A stretch of DNA of 64,000 nucleotides, taken from contig NC_080711.1 in the NCBI RefSeq assembly GCF_019097595.1, positions 12,126,428 through 12,190,427 on the forward strand. Direction: 5' to 3'. The notes under the pieces are model-generated. The model had not been told where the DNA came from and searched no databases. It saw only the letters and a list, made by a program, of their open reading frames with translations. Made by a program: the position numbers and the translations under genes. Source of the stretch: Hemibagrus wyckioides (taxonomy: Eukaryota > Chordata > Actinopteri > Siluriformes > Bagridae). How positions within the stretch are numbered: the stretch's first letter is position 1; each line of letters starts with the position of its first letter. This document shows, in pieces, positions 11,602-22,900 of the stretch.

Positions 11602-11948
11602 AACTATATTGCCAAACGTTTTGGGACACGCCTCCAAATCACTGAATTCAGGTGTTGTTTTTCAGGGGTTGGGCTTGTCCCCTTAGTCCCAGTGAAAGGA
11701 ACTCTTAATGCTTCAGCATACCAAGACATTTTGGACAATTTCATGCTCCCAACTTTGTGGGAACAGTTTGGGGATGACCCCTTCCTGTTCCAACATGACT
11801 GCACACCAGTGACCAAAGCAAGGTCCATAAAGACATGGATGAGCGAGTTTGGTGTGGAGGAACTTCACAGAGTCCTGACCTCAACCTGATAGAACACCTT
11901 TGGGATGAATAAGAGCGGAGACTGCAAGCCAGGCCAAAACTGAGAGAT
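11602..11948 (+). mobile_element. Tc1 relic, CACTATATTGCC family, plus-oriented fragment
   Basis: The left end AACTATATTGCCAAACGTTT is the family terminus seen at 20967 and 31716. The plus-strand frame at 11692-11889 encodes Tc1 transposase pieces: a FQHD metal-ligand-type block, [17 protein letters not shown], and after a frameshift a block resembling EHLWDE. A deletion near 11655 joins the terminus directly to internal sequence. The fragment ends where an oppositely oriented fragment of the same family starts. Confidence 0.82.
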
Positions 11949-12150
11949 CTGCCTTTACATGTACATAAATGTAATATGGAGTTGTCCCACCCTTTGCAGC
12001 TATAACAGCTTCAACTCTTCTGGGAAGGCTTTCCACAAGGTTTAGGAGTGTGTTTTGGGGGATTTTTGACCATTCCTCTAGAAGCGCATTTGTGAGGTCA
12101 GGCTCTGATGTTGGACGAGAAGGCCTGACTGTGCAGGCCAGTCTAGTTCA
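11949..12150 (-). mobile_element. Tc1 relic, CACTATATTGCC family, inverted second fragment
   Basis: From CTGCCTTTACATGTACATAA onward this matches 20997-21180 and 31747-31930 in the opposite orientation to the neighbour at 11602-11948. The minus strand carries remnants of the transposase C-terminal region (NALLEEWSK-type and ESLPRR-type blocks). The two fragments meet head-on without terminal repeats between them, implying rearrangement or one insertion into another. A different retroelement tail follows at once. Confidence 0.78.
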
Positions 12151-12320
12151 AGCTAACCCAGCCACTGAAGAGTTAACTCTCATTGCCGGACCCAAGCCCA
12201 AATAAAATGCGAGGGTTGCATCAGGAAGTGCATCCAGTGTAAAACCTGTCCCGAATCAAAACATGCAGACCGAACAATCCGCTCTGGCGACCCCAAACAC
12301 GAAGCAGCCACAACAACAAC
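12151..12320 (+). mobile_element. RTE-type non-LTR 3' tail
   Basis: Contains the signature GCGAGGGTTGCATCAGGAAG, then GCATCCAGTGTAAAACCTGT, then ATCCGCTCTGGCGACCCC, and ends in an ACA-rich tail (CACAACAACAAC). This arrangement is the common 3' end of RTE-clade LINEs in fish, recognised from memory. Only the tail remains. It abuts the inverted Tc1 fragment. Confidence 0.72.
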
Positions 12321-13147
12321 TTCATTTAAGTCCTGACTGAGTACACAGTGTTACGGGATCATGCACTGTATTAAATCTTGTTTGTGTAGCGGCTACAAAT
12401 TGATATTCCCTTCTCGTCCAATCGAGTGAAGGTGCGTGTTAAGAGAATGACCTTTTAGAAATTGTGCATTTAAGAGGTCAATTACTTTGATAAAGGAAAC
12501 CGAGGAGAGTATTTTCGGCCAAATCTTGTTGACCTTTACCTACATTACATCTGCATAAGGACTCTGGTCTCAGTGGTGCGCAAAAAACATGTAAAGCCAA
12601 ATGCCTCTGTTTTGACCTTGTGGCATTTGTATCTTCATTCAGATAAATTACACAACCCAGTAGACTAAAGCGAGTGACAGTGGCCCAGTCGACGGCTGCT
12701 GCTTTCCCACATGCGGCTGAATTCCACCATATCACATGACCAAGAACTACAGTGTGACATGGAGCTGTAAAAGCACAAAGCCTTTATTCAGTTAAGGCAG
12801 CAGTGTCCAATCCTGTAAGACTACGGTGGGTCGTGCCAGCTTCCCATTCGGCCTTCCGTCAAAACGCAGCATAAATCACAGCAAATTAAATAAACTGTGA
12901 ATAAATTAAGCAGCACAAAGTTTTAATTTCCAATTACAAGCCTCCACACACACACCCGCATGCACAAAAGGCCAGAGGGGGAATTAAATTATGCTGTCGC
13001 AGACATGATGGAAATGGAATTCAGCTGAGAGTTTTATGTTGACAATAAAAAGTGTGTGAAGTGGGGAAAAAAGGGAAGCTTTGTTACAGGCTTAAGTGAG
13101 ATGCCAATGTCCTAATAAAAAATAAAAATTGCTTTAAAAAATAGGCA
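12321..13147. other. intergenic stretch, nothing recognised
   Basis: No supported gene. Part of 12460-12740 is open on the minus strand but without family resemblance. Confidence 0.5.
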
Positions 13148-13361
13148 GGAAATTCACGCAACCAGAGCAGTGTGTAACTGTTCAACACTTGTACAGAGGG
13201 AAAGACAAAGACATTAAGTAGATTTTAATTAGTGACAGATTGGAAAACAATAGCTATAGATTAGACAGCTGTATTAGATAGAGATTAGATCAATTTTTCA
13301 ACTAGAGGAATATAGATTAGAGATAGATCAGGTAAACACAGGCTAGATAGCTATATTAGAT
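13148..13361. repeat. duplicated segment copy 3, uninterrupted (empty site)
   Basis: Aligns with 10095-10187 plus 10711-10811. Shared landmarks are TTGTACAGAGG, then AATTAGTGACAGATT, then CAGCTGTATTAGATAGAGAT, then CTAGAGGAATATAGATTAGA, then CTAGATAGCTATATTA. The Tc1-derived element present in copy 1 is absent here; at that point the sequence runs CAATAGCTATAGATTAG. Confidence 0.82.
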
Positions 13362-13570
13362 TAAGATATAGATTAGACAGATTAAATATATATGTCTGAT
13401 ATATAGATTAAAAAGAGATGGCTTAGAGATATAGATCAGAGAGATAGAAAGATATATAGATTAGATAGATTTGCTAGAGAGAAAGTGAGACACAGAGAGA
13501 GAGGGATATATAACTCTCTCTATATATAAGCCTTGTAGATTAGATATCGATAGATTAGATAAGACAGCAA
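13362..13570. repeat. degenerate TAGATTAGA-type low-complexity array
   Basis: Recurring TAGATTAGA, GATATAGA and AGATAGA words with GA- and TA-rich interruptions. No strict period. It continues from the duplicated segment, which has the same word composition. Confidence 0.65.
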
Positions 13571-13629
13571 GGCAAGCAAAATACCACCATTTAAGTACTT
13601 GCATGAAATAAAAAAACAAAACCTCTTAA

Positions 13630-13800
13630 TAAAAAAAAAAAAAAAAAAATGTATATATATATATATATAAGTAATAAATATAAAAATTAAATTAAATAAT
13701 AAAGTAAGAAAAACAACAATACAATTAAATCAAATTAAAATAATAAATAAATAAATAAACAAATAAAACATTTAATAAAATTAAATAAAATTAAAGAGGG
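13630..13800. repeat. poly-A, (TA)n and AAAT-rich low-complexity block
   Basis: About 20 A residues, then about nine TA units, then A/T-only sequence with AAAT-like units to about 13793. No coding signal. Confidence 0.85.
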
Positions 13801-16049
13801 AAATAGGTGTGAGATGCCCTGGACACATTTTAGTGATGTAGTGTAATGTGCAGTACAGTAAGATTAACCTTTATTAAGACCTTTATACTGCTAAATATCT
13901 TTAATATCAGTAACAGTAACAGCCTATTAAATAAAGAGAGGATGAACAGAATCAGTACACACTGAAGACATTTCAAAAGAAGAAATTCAGAAGTTTATTT
14001 AGAAGACACAATGATTGTCAGTTACATGAAGTAGTTTACATGCAGGTTATCTGACGGGATTTACAGGACACAAAGACACACATGATCCTTATAAAGAGAA
14101 GATAAAAACCCTGGAAGAAAGGCACATTTTTTATTCACTTCAATCCTTTATGCTTTGTATTATTCACCACGTGTCTGTAAATGAACTTCATTTGTTAATT
14201 AAATATTGACTTAGGTGTGAGCATGAGTTATTAGCTGCAATCTCTTTTTATTGCACTTCAAATATCCACCTGAAAGTCCACCATCAGGACGGCGATATTA
14301 AAACACCTTGTCTGCCCCCGCTTCACCTTCAGTGTAAAAACTGTGAACTGTGCAGGGACAATCCCAAAAATCATCTTCAGCTGAATAAATACGAGCTGAA
14401 GGCAACGGGCGTAAAACCCGTGCAGGTGACGGCAGTCATGCTTTTGAGGCTGCTTTGCAGGCTTCTCCTGTTTTTCTTTAAGCAGGAGAGCACTCTCGCA
14501 GAGAGCAGCAGTCATTATACAGTAACAGACATGTCCTCGATGATCAGTCCATCGAGCGCTGTCGATGAAAACTCAGGAAAGATACTCTGATGTAGATGTA
14601 ACGAGATGGAGACGTGTTAACAGCTACGACACATAATTGCACACAAGCTCAGTAACTGATGGGATCCTGAGGGACCACTTCCTCTGTCTGTCAAACACTG
14701 AGGGCTTGGAATGAATTAAGGACTAAATGTTTCATTTCAGGAAACGCTCTGCTGTGCTTCTTCAGTGCTGACTGGATGCTTCTCTCAAACATTTTTAATC
14801 CAACTGCTCTCAGATTGAAGCCTCTTTTCTCTATTCCTATCTCTTATGCAGTTCCTAGGTGGGTTTGGGGACAGCTGAAAAACATTACTCAAGAAAAAAC
14901 AAAAAAGCCCCCAAACATTTGACGACTAGCGAATGTGGACATGGTAATGACAAAAATACAATTCAAGGCAGGATTAAACCATGTCATATATACATTTGGA
15001 TTTGTGTTATATATTCAAGTGATGATAAAGTGATAAAACATTGAGACATAAGGTGCAGGTTTACTTTTTAAACAGATATCTGTCCCAGTGCTCTATGCAT
15101 GTCCAAACCCCAAACACACAAGCTCCAATCAGAAAACCCAGGCTGTGCTAAAGGTAAGTGAACCTGGAGCGAGTGTGGAAGCATCTCGCTGCCTGCAGCA
15201 GTCTGCTTGAGACTTGAGTCTAGACTAAAGCTGCAGCTCTCTGTAAATCCTTCAGCCATGCTGCAGAACCCAAATCATGATTCACTACTGGTGGGGACAC
15301 ATGAGGGGACACAAGTTATAAAATGCTGAAAATTCCAGCCATGAAAGACTAATTATCCCTGATTTGCTTTGCTCCTGCCACAGCTCTCGGCCCACACTAA
15401 GGTGCATGTGGCTGTTTCGTTTTGGTTTTAAAAAAAAAAGGAAAGAAAGAGAGAGAGTGAGAGAGAGATAGTATGTGAGAGTGTGTGTAAGAGAGAGAGA
15501 GAAAGTTTGTGTGTGTGTGTGCGTGAGAGAGAGAGAGAGAGCCAGAGAGACCAATTCTAAGGATTATCATTCTTAAAAATAAAAAAAACAAACAAAAAAA
15601 AAAACAAAACAGACCATTATACCTAACATTTTGTTTGTAATTGCTACCAGAAAATAACCCTAATTGGTCTCATAAGGAACAAAATATTACAAAAATAAAC
15701 AGGCAAAAAGTAATAAAATAGTGTCGACGTCAGAAGCCTGACTGAGGTTTGTTACAAAATGAAAACTGTTGCAGTGCGAACTGAACTGCAAACTGAATGC
15801 CGTAAGCAAATTAAAGCTCAAATTAACCTACAGTGAAAAAAGACTTCTTTTCTTTACAGTCTTTTTACAGAATTAAACTCATTTTTGCTCCCTTTCCATA
15901 TTTAACAAGTTAAACAGAAACCAGTTGCCAATTACTGTGGAAAAAAAAAAAAGTGATTAAACCTGTATCAAACCTGTACAGCTTTAATTACAGAACAGAA
16001 CAAAAAGTAGATAGAAAATACTGATAGTATTATACAGTAAACTCCATGC
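13801..16049 (-). other. probable 3' UTR and downstream flank of TMEM104
   Basis: Lies downstream of the TMEM104 stop. Minus-strand polyadenylation signal candidates are ATTAAA at about 15983-15988 (only some 60 bases after the stop), AATAAA at 14247-14252 and AATAAA at 13994-13999. Sequence alone cannot choose among them. A compound GA/GT-rich array lies at about 15440-15545. No other gene is seen. Confidence 0.45.
15440..15545. repeat. compound (GA)n/(GT)n microsatellite
   Basis: Interleaved GA runs and GTGT runs over about 105 bp. The minus-strand open frames here are repeat translations. Confidence 0.88.
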
Positions 16050-16816
16050 TTAGGTCTTGTTTTCTGCTGTCAGTATGATATTAGCTGTGACAAACATCAG
16101 GCAGGAGGTTGCCCAAATCACCACAAATACGACCCAGAACGTGTGTCGGAACGGAGACCTGTGCTTATTCTCCACGTCTCTTCCAAACACAGGCTCTAGG
16201 TGGCGCCGGCTAAAGTAGACCAGCGCAGCAGGAATGATGTATTGAATGCCTGTGCCTGCGTAGGCTCCAGTGATGCCCACAAGAGACTCTAGATCATGAG
16301 TACAAAACGCCACTATGATGGGTGGCACCAAAGTGATCAAGGGAAACACAATGCGGTCCACCACCCATGGGTAGGTGCCTCCGTCTCGATGGAAGAGCGT
16401 CTTCCAGTTGTTGCGCAGCGTGACTGCGATTATAGGGAAGTTCGTGCTGATGGTGAAGACAGGGAAGAGTCCTAAAAAGTAGCGGAGGGCGGCCACGCCC
16501 AGCACGTCACAGTTATCGGTGAAGTTTAGTGTGTACATGTCTCGCAGCAGTGAGCTGTCGAAGCAGAAGATGGCTGTGAAAGAAAGCAGACTGTAGAAGG
16601 CCAGGATGAGAATGTAGTCCACCGTTAGCAGTGCAGTCACCCTCCGTTTGTCTGAGATAGGCGTGATCAGAGAGGGCAGCGAGTGCTGGCACATGAAGGA
16701 GTACACACACACGCCAAAGAGGTTGGGAACTCCGCTGAGCTGCGCCATCTGAGGGTGGCCCTCTCTGTGGCCCTTTGAGATGCGGATCAGTGCCAGGATT
16801 ATCATCATGGTGAAAG
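16050..16816 (-). CDS. TMEM104: TMEM104 coding exon 10 (last), residues ~237-491
   Basis: Acceptor TTATCTTACAG at 16827-16817; the first two bases complete the alanine codon begun in the previous exon. It encodes more than half the protein: the end of the segment [12 protein letters not shown], then [19 protein letters not shown], several hydrophobic membrane helices, LNFTDNC (N-glycosylation-type site), [39 protein letters not shown], and a C-terminal helix ending [11 protein letters not shown] before TAA. These blocks match vertebrate TMEM104 closely. The open frame extends upstream into a (TA)n repeat, but that part is intron. Confidence 0.97.
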
Positions 16817-16846
16817 CTGTAAGATAAAAAACAGATCGAAAAGCTG

Positions 16847-16906
<60 letters not shown>

Positions 16907-19900
16907 TATAGGAACACCTGTACCCCTGCTCATTCATGCAATTATCTAATCACCCTATCAAGAACAATCATGCAGATACAGGTCAAAAGCTTTAGTTAAT
17001 GTTCACATAAAACATTAGGAGGAGAGGGAAAATGTGATCTCATCTGTGTATCTTCTACGCTGTCCACCTTTGGTATGTTTGTGCCCTATGTAGCTTCAGA
17101 ATCCTGTTTTAAGCTGATAGGGGTAGAACCTAACAAAGTCTTCTGCTGCCGTAGCCTAAATCTGCCTTAAGGTTCAAACAGAGATATTTTTCTGCTCACC
17201 ACAGTTGTAACCATATCTATCCTGCTAGCTCACACCAGTGGGGCAACAAGACATCACCACCCACAGGACACCAGCTCACTGGATGTCTTATGTTTTTAGC
17301 ACCATTCTGTGTAAACTGTAAAGATTGTCGTGTGTGGAAAATCCCAGGAGATCAGCAGTTTCTGAAATACACTGTCAGTCCTGGCAGCAACAACCATGGT
17401 CAAAAGCCATGTAGATCATACTTTCCCCATGATTGCATAATTTTAAGCTCTGCACAGCTGCCTACATGATTGCAGGAGGTCAGTGAGCACAGTTTAGGAT
17501 TGCATCACAATAACCATTACAAGAAAATTCAAAAAAAAAAAACAGTTGGCCAATAATTTGACTGTTAAAACTGAATCAAGAAATACACTTCAATTTTATC
17601 ATGCATTTTAAGTCCAGGCGTCATGCTGTGCTGCATTGTTTTTTACATGCCAACTTGTGTTTATAAGTGAAGTGTAACTCCAGAGAGATGTGTTTAAATC
17701 CCATACGTCTTTTTATATGCTGTAAACTTTAACTAAAAATTATACTAGTAAACCAATGCAAATGCTTCTGTCTGTTGTAAATGCTGTCTTCATTCTCCAA
17801 GGTTTACCAACATTGTTGTACAGTAGACACTGATTTTTTTAATAAACCTAAAGCATATTATTCAATTATAGGATGCAGGGTGAAATGGACCTTCATTATC
17901 CTCTATAAAAACCTTGAATTTTGTAGTGAGACTGTTGAAACATTGAAGTGAGTTAATTCCAAATACACTGCTCCATGCATAACCAGGAACTAAAAAGAGC
18001 AGAGTTGTTAGCTTGTGAAAACCTGCTACTTCAATCTAAACCAGGGTTAATCACATGGTCTGCAGGCTGGAACAATCCAGAGAAAAGGTTATAATCTGTC
18101 TCACTAAATCAATTTAGAATTTGTGTCCTAAAAAAAAAGTGTCTAGTGGACCTTAGTTAAATTGAAAGATACACACCGACCAGGCATAACATTATGACCA
18201 CCTGCCTAATATTGTGTTGGTCCCCCATTTGCTGCCAAAACACAACAACCTGCAATGCACTGTGTATTCTGACACCTTTCTATCAGAACCAGCATTAACT
18301 TCTTCAGCAATTTGAGCAACAGTAGTTCGTCTGTTGGATTGGATCACACGGGCCAGCCTTCTCTCCCCAAGTACATTAATGAGCCTTGGTCACCCATGAC
18401 CCTGTCACCGGTTCACCACTGTTCATTCCTTGGACCACTTTTGATAGATACTGACCACTGCAGACCGGGAACACCCCACAAGATCTGCAGTTTTAGAGAC
18501 GCTCTGATCTAGTCATCTAGCCATCACAATTTGGCCCTTGTCAAACTCGCTCAAATCCTTATACTTGCCCATTTTTCCTGCTTCTAACACATCGACTTTG
18601 AGGACAAAATGTTCACTTGCTGCCTAATATATCCCACCCACTAACAGGTGCCATGATGAGGAGATCATCAGTGTTATTCACTTCAACTCTCAGTGCTCAT
18701 AATGTTATGTCTGGTATATAAATATCCACAAATCCATTAGTCTCCATTATTTCACTCTGCAAAGTGAAACAGGGAGCTGTGCATGTACTGTAATGCACTA
18801 TAATGTGGAAGGATGTGCAAGTATATCCAGAATTTGAATTATTTTTTATGAATTACTCATTCAATAAATTTCTTCATTCATATTTTTAAAAAAAAACAGA
18901 TAAAAGGACATATTTACGACTTGTTGCTGATGTGATACTGATCGATTGTATAAATGACTGTACAGCTCAACTGTAATTTCTAAGATGCACCCTAGCTGTT
19001 GATCCCTTTCCTCAAAAGCACAGTGTTGCTCAGCAGTGGACACATCCACCACATAAATTAAGTGCTTAAGCCAACCCAATCCTAGTGTCCTGCAGTGAGC
19101 AGTAAGGCCACATCTAATCGATAGGAATTAATGCATCATCGGTGACTTCCAGGGTCCTTGACTCTCTAAGGGACACCAAAGAAGGCTTGGCATTCGTGTT
19201 ACGGCGTGTTGAGTGCAGGCTTTTCACCTCTCACTGCTCAATCACACCATTACAGGGGGAATTAGTCACAGCCCTCCTCCTCCTCTGCGCCCTCGCTTCT
19301 TTAGGATGCATGATGCATCGCCCCACCTTGCCAGGAAGGGGACAGATTCTCTTGCCCTTGTAGCAGATCTCTTGCAATGCATTTGGGCTCAATCAGCAAG
19401 AACAAAGCGTCAGGAAAAATTAATAGGGTCCTAGCAACACAAGGCCTAAAGTGGAGGCTAGTGTAAGGACAGTCTGTTCACCTCCCTGTGTAGAGGTCTA
19501 GGTTTCACCGGACAGAGGAGAAGTCTTCCCAATAGTCAATAAATAAATCAGGAGCGGTGTGCTATGGCTGTGACAGTTTAATGCATGCCATGGGAATAAA
19601 ATGAACATTCCAATTACGAGGACAAAATGTACTCTGACAAAAAAATGAGAGCAATGTGAACCGTGTTACTGCACGATGGTGAGCCTCCTGAGCAAGAAAG
19701 CGTAGAAATAAATGAGGAGCCGGTCAACCTGCTTTCTCCAAGAAACAGGCAAATGCCAATGTCCACATTTGAATTACAAGGAACACTAACAATTAATAAG
19801 GAGTCTAAAAATAAAAAAAAAAAAAGGAAGAAGGAGCAATAAGGAACAATGTGCACAGAAAGAAAATGTCACAATCTTCTATCCTGGACTTGAAATATTT

Positions 19901-22900
19901 TTTTAGACCATCAGAAAAGTTAAGCAATTATCTCCTCATCTCTCTACTCAAACATTTATTCACAGATGACATTTAACAGCACAATAAAATAAGAAATAAA
20001 GACAAATCGACACTCGTTACACGACTCTGTTATGTAGAATCTATGTTTAAATGTTTAAACGTAGTTGCATAGCTTCATAAGGAATGAAGTCATAATATTA
20101 AAGTAAGCTAAAAATTTAAATGATTAATGTAATAATTACAGTGATGACTATTCATGCAGTAATATATTGGCAATGTACCTTTTCTTTTAAACGTTAACTT
20201 CAATACTTGACATCTCAATTATTTCTCAGCATATTCGTTTTTTTTGATTATATTTTAATTCTCTTGATTTTATGTTCATCACCACCACAGTGGACAGCAA
20301 AGGGGAAACAAATGAGTCGGGAACTACACGCAGTTCATTCAAATATAATGCAAAAACTAACAACGAACACTTGCTTCGTTGAGTACTTAGTTCACTCATT
20401 TTGAGTCGCTGCTTTATCCTGCTCAAGCTCGGAGTGGATCCAGTCTTTGTAATGCTGGGTGCAAGGCAGAAGAATTCCATACGAAGAACTTTCCGAAGTA
20501 ACTTTTGAACTTATTTCTCCAAATACTAGCTATTATGTTTGACAGTTTGATCAGGAAGCACACATGCAGGATATATAATAATTAATAAGTATGACAGAGG
20601 GCATATCACATCATATAGCAAATTTGCAGGAAAGGCATCACGTTTGCACAGTGTGAAAGGCAAACAATGGCATGAGTGCGGTGTACATGGTGACGTTCTG
20701 GGCATTGGGACCAACCTCTAAACGACCTATACAGAGATGAAATGTTTTCTAGTTGGCACTGGAGGTGTTGTCACATTGGCAGAAGGTAATTATGCACTGT
20801 CCGAGTTGGTGAAGGCATGTGACACCATGCAGAAAGATGCATATATGCTTCAATGTCCTTCTAGTAGAAAAAAACAGCTGGACAGTATTGTCCTGGGACG
20901 GTAATCTGTTTTTTCATATTTTTATTAGGTGTCTTTAACCTGGAGTGGTGCATTTAGTAAAAACTACACTATATTGCAAAGAGTTTTGGGACGTCTGCCT
21001 TTACATGCACATGAACTTTAATGACATCCCATTCTTAATCGGTGGGGTTTAATATGGAGTTGGTCAGCCCTTTTGAGGCTTCACCTCTTCTGGGAAGGCT
21101 TTCCACAAGGTTTAGGAGTGTGTTTATGGGAATTTTTGACCATTCCTCTAGAAGCACATTTGTGAGGTCAGGCACTGATGGATGAGATGAATGAAGAAGA
21201 TGATTGGATGAGATGATTGGATAAGAAGGCCTGGCTCGCAGTCTCTGCTCTAATTCAGCCCAAAGGTGTTCTATCAGGTTGAGGTCAGGACCCTGTGCAG
21301 ACCAGTCAAGTTCCTTCACACCAAACTCGATCATCCATGTCTTTATGGACCTTGCTTTATGCACAGGAAGGGGTCATCCCCAAACTGTTCCTATAAAGTC
21401 GAGAGCATGAAATTGTCCAAAATGTCTTGGTATGCTGAAGCGTTAAGAGTTCCTTTCACTGGAAGTAAAGGGCCAAGCCCAATCCCTGAAAAATAACCCC
21501 ACACCATAATCGCCCCTCCGCCAAACTATATACTTGGCACAATGCAGTAAGGCAAAAACCGTTCTCCTGTAGCCATGGAAGTGATTGGAACACCTGAATT
21601 CAATGATTTGGAGGGGTGTCCCAAAACTTTTGGCAATATAGTGTAGTTAAAAGGTATACCCATGGTCCTTAAGGTCCCATGAGTTGACAATCATTTTGTG
21701 CATTATATTCACATTTCCCAGTATACAAAACAGACAAGATGTATCCTTAAGAGTACCAATCAAGTGACAAAGAAAGGTAAGCTCACAATATGTAAGTAAT
21801 AGATTCAGTGGTGCGTACAGTACAAACGTGTTGCATGACTGAGCTAAGTTTTAGAGGCTGCTGTCAGAAGAACGTCATGCACTAACAAGAGGCTTTGTAG
21901 GGCATTGGTTTTTTATAGGTTTATTGTCTGAGCATCTAAGAGCACATGCTGTAACAAAACACAGGCACCACTGAGACCCATTCTTCCTATATTAACACTG
22001 AAAGACTAAAGAGCAACAGTCACAGAATCAAGGGCATGTTTAATACAAATACTTCTGACACGCCATTCTACCATGAGAGTCCACTGTACAGATGCTTAAC
22101 CTTCACCGCTGAGGCCTCCATCGGTTAGAGCTGAAATGTGATTCTGTCTATGAACATGCCACCAAGCGATTCATCACGCAGCCAGCATTCCCACCCCCGC
22201 AAGCTTGTTGACGAGCGAAGAAAATGCCACTGGTGTTTATGTTTTCGGGTCTTATTCATCTTGATATGTCTGTATCTGTCGCCGGGGCGGGCGGCCGGGA
22301 GTGAACTGTTGACCCTGAGCGCTATGAAATCTGTAGCTCTCGGAAACATACAACTAGAAGCGTTTATATTTAATGTAAAATTATTTGACTGGCATTTTGC
22401 AATATCTGCAATGCTTTTCATTCATGGAAATCAACTAGAGTGGTCTTGTATGAGGTATTCGACATCATAGTGATTGTATGCAGCTGAATGGCAACAGACA
22501 CAAAAAGTCTAATGCTGAGGGAGGTCCTGGGAAAAGTGCAGGCAGGCAGAACTGAGCTAAAAGGATTTGGCAGCTGTATCACACTTAGGTATTCCTCTAT
22601 CTTAATGAGCAGTGCCACTGAGCTCTAGTGGGGGACGTGAGAAGTGTTAGAAGACGCATTTTGTCATTCCACATTACTCAGGCTGAAAATCATACAGGAA
22701 GTGAGGTGGTGATGACATCCTTTTAGATATAAATAGTTTGTATTAATATATCATAAGAAACTATAGATTTGTGTTAAAGTCGACTAATGTTTACTAACTG
22801 AAAGTCGTTGGCGAATGGTACGTCATAAAACAGGCACAACATTTCTGTAATGTGGATATTTTAGCAGCTCTGTTGAACTTAATGTTAAAACTTTCATTCA

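Noticed and set aside
14258..14515. 85-residue minus-strand frame downstream of TMEM104
   Set aside because: No family resemblance, no splice partner, and it lies in the probable 3' flank.
16817..16937. Upstream extension of the long minus-strand frame starting MNEQGYRC with alternating isoleucine/tyrosine
   Set aside because: The alternating residues are a translated (TA)n array plus a Tc1 end. A clean acceptor at 16817 and exact phase agreement with exon 9 show it is intron.
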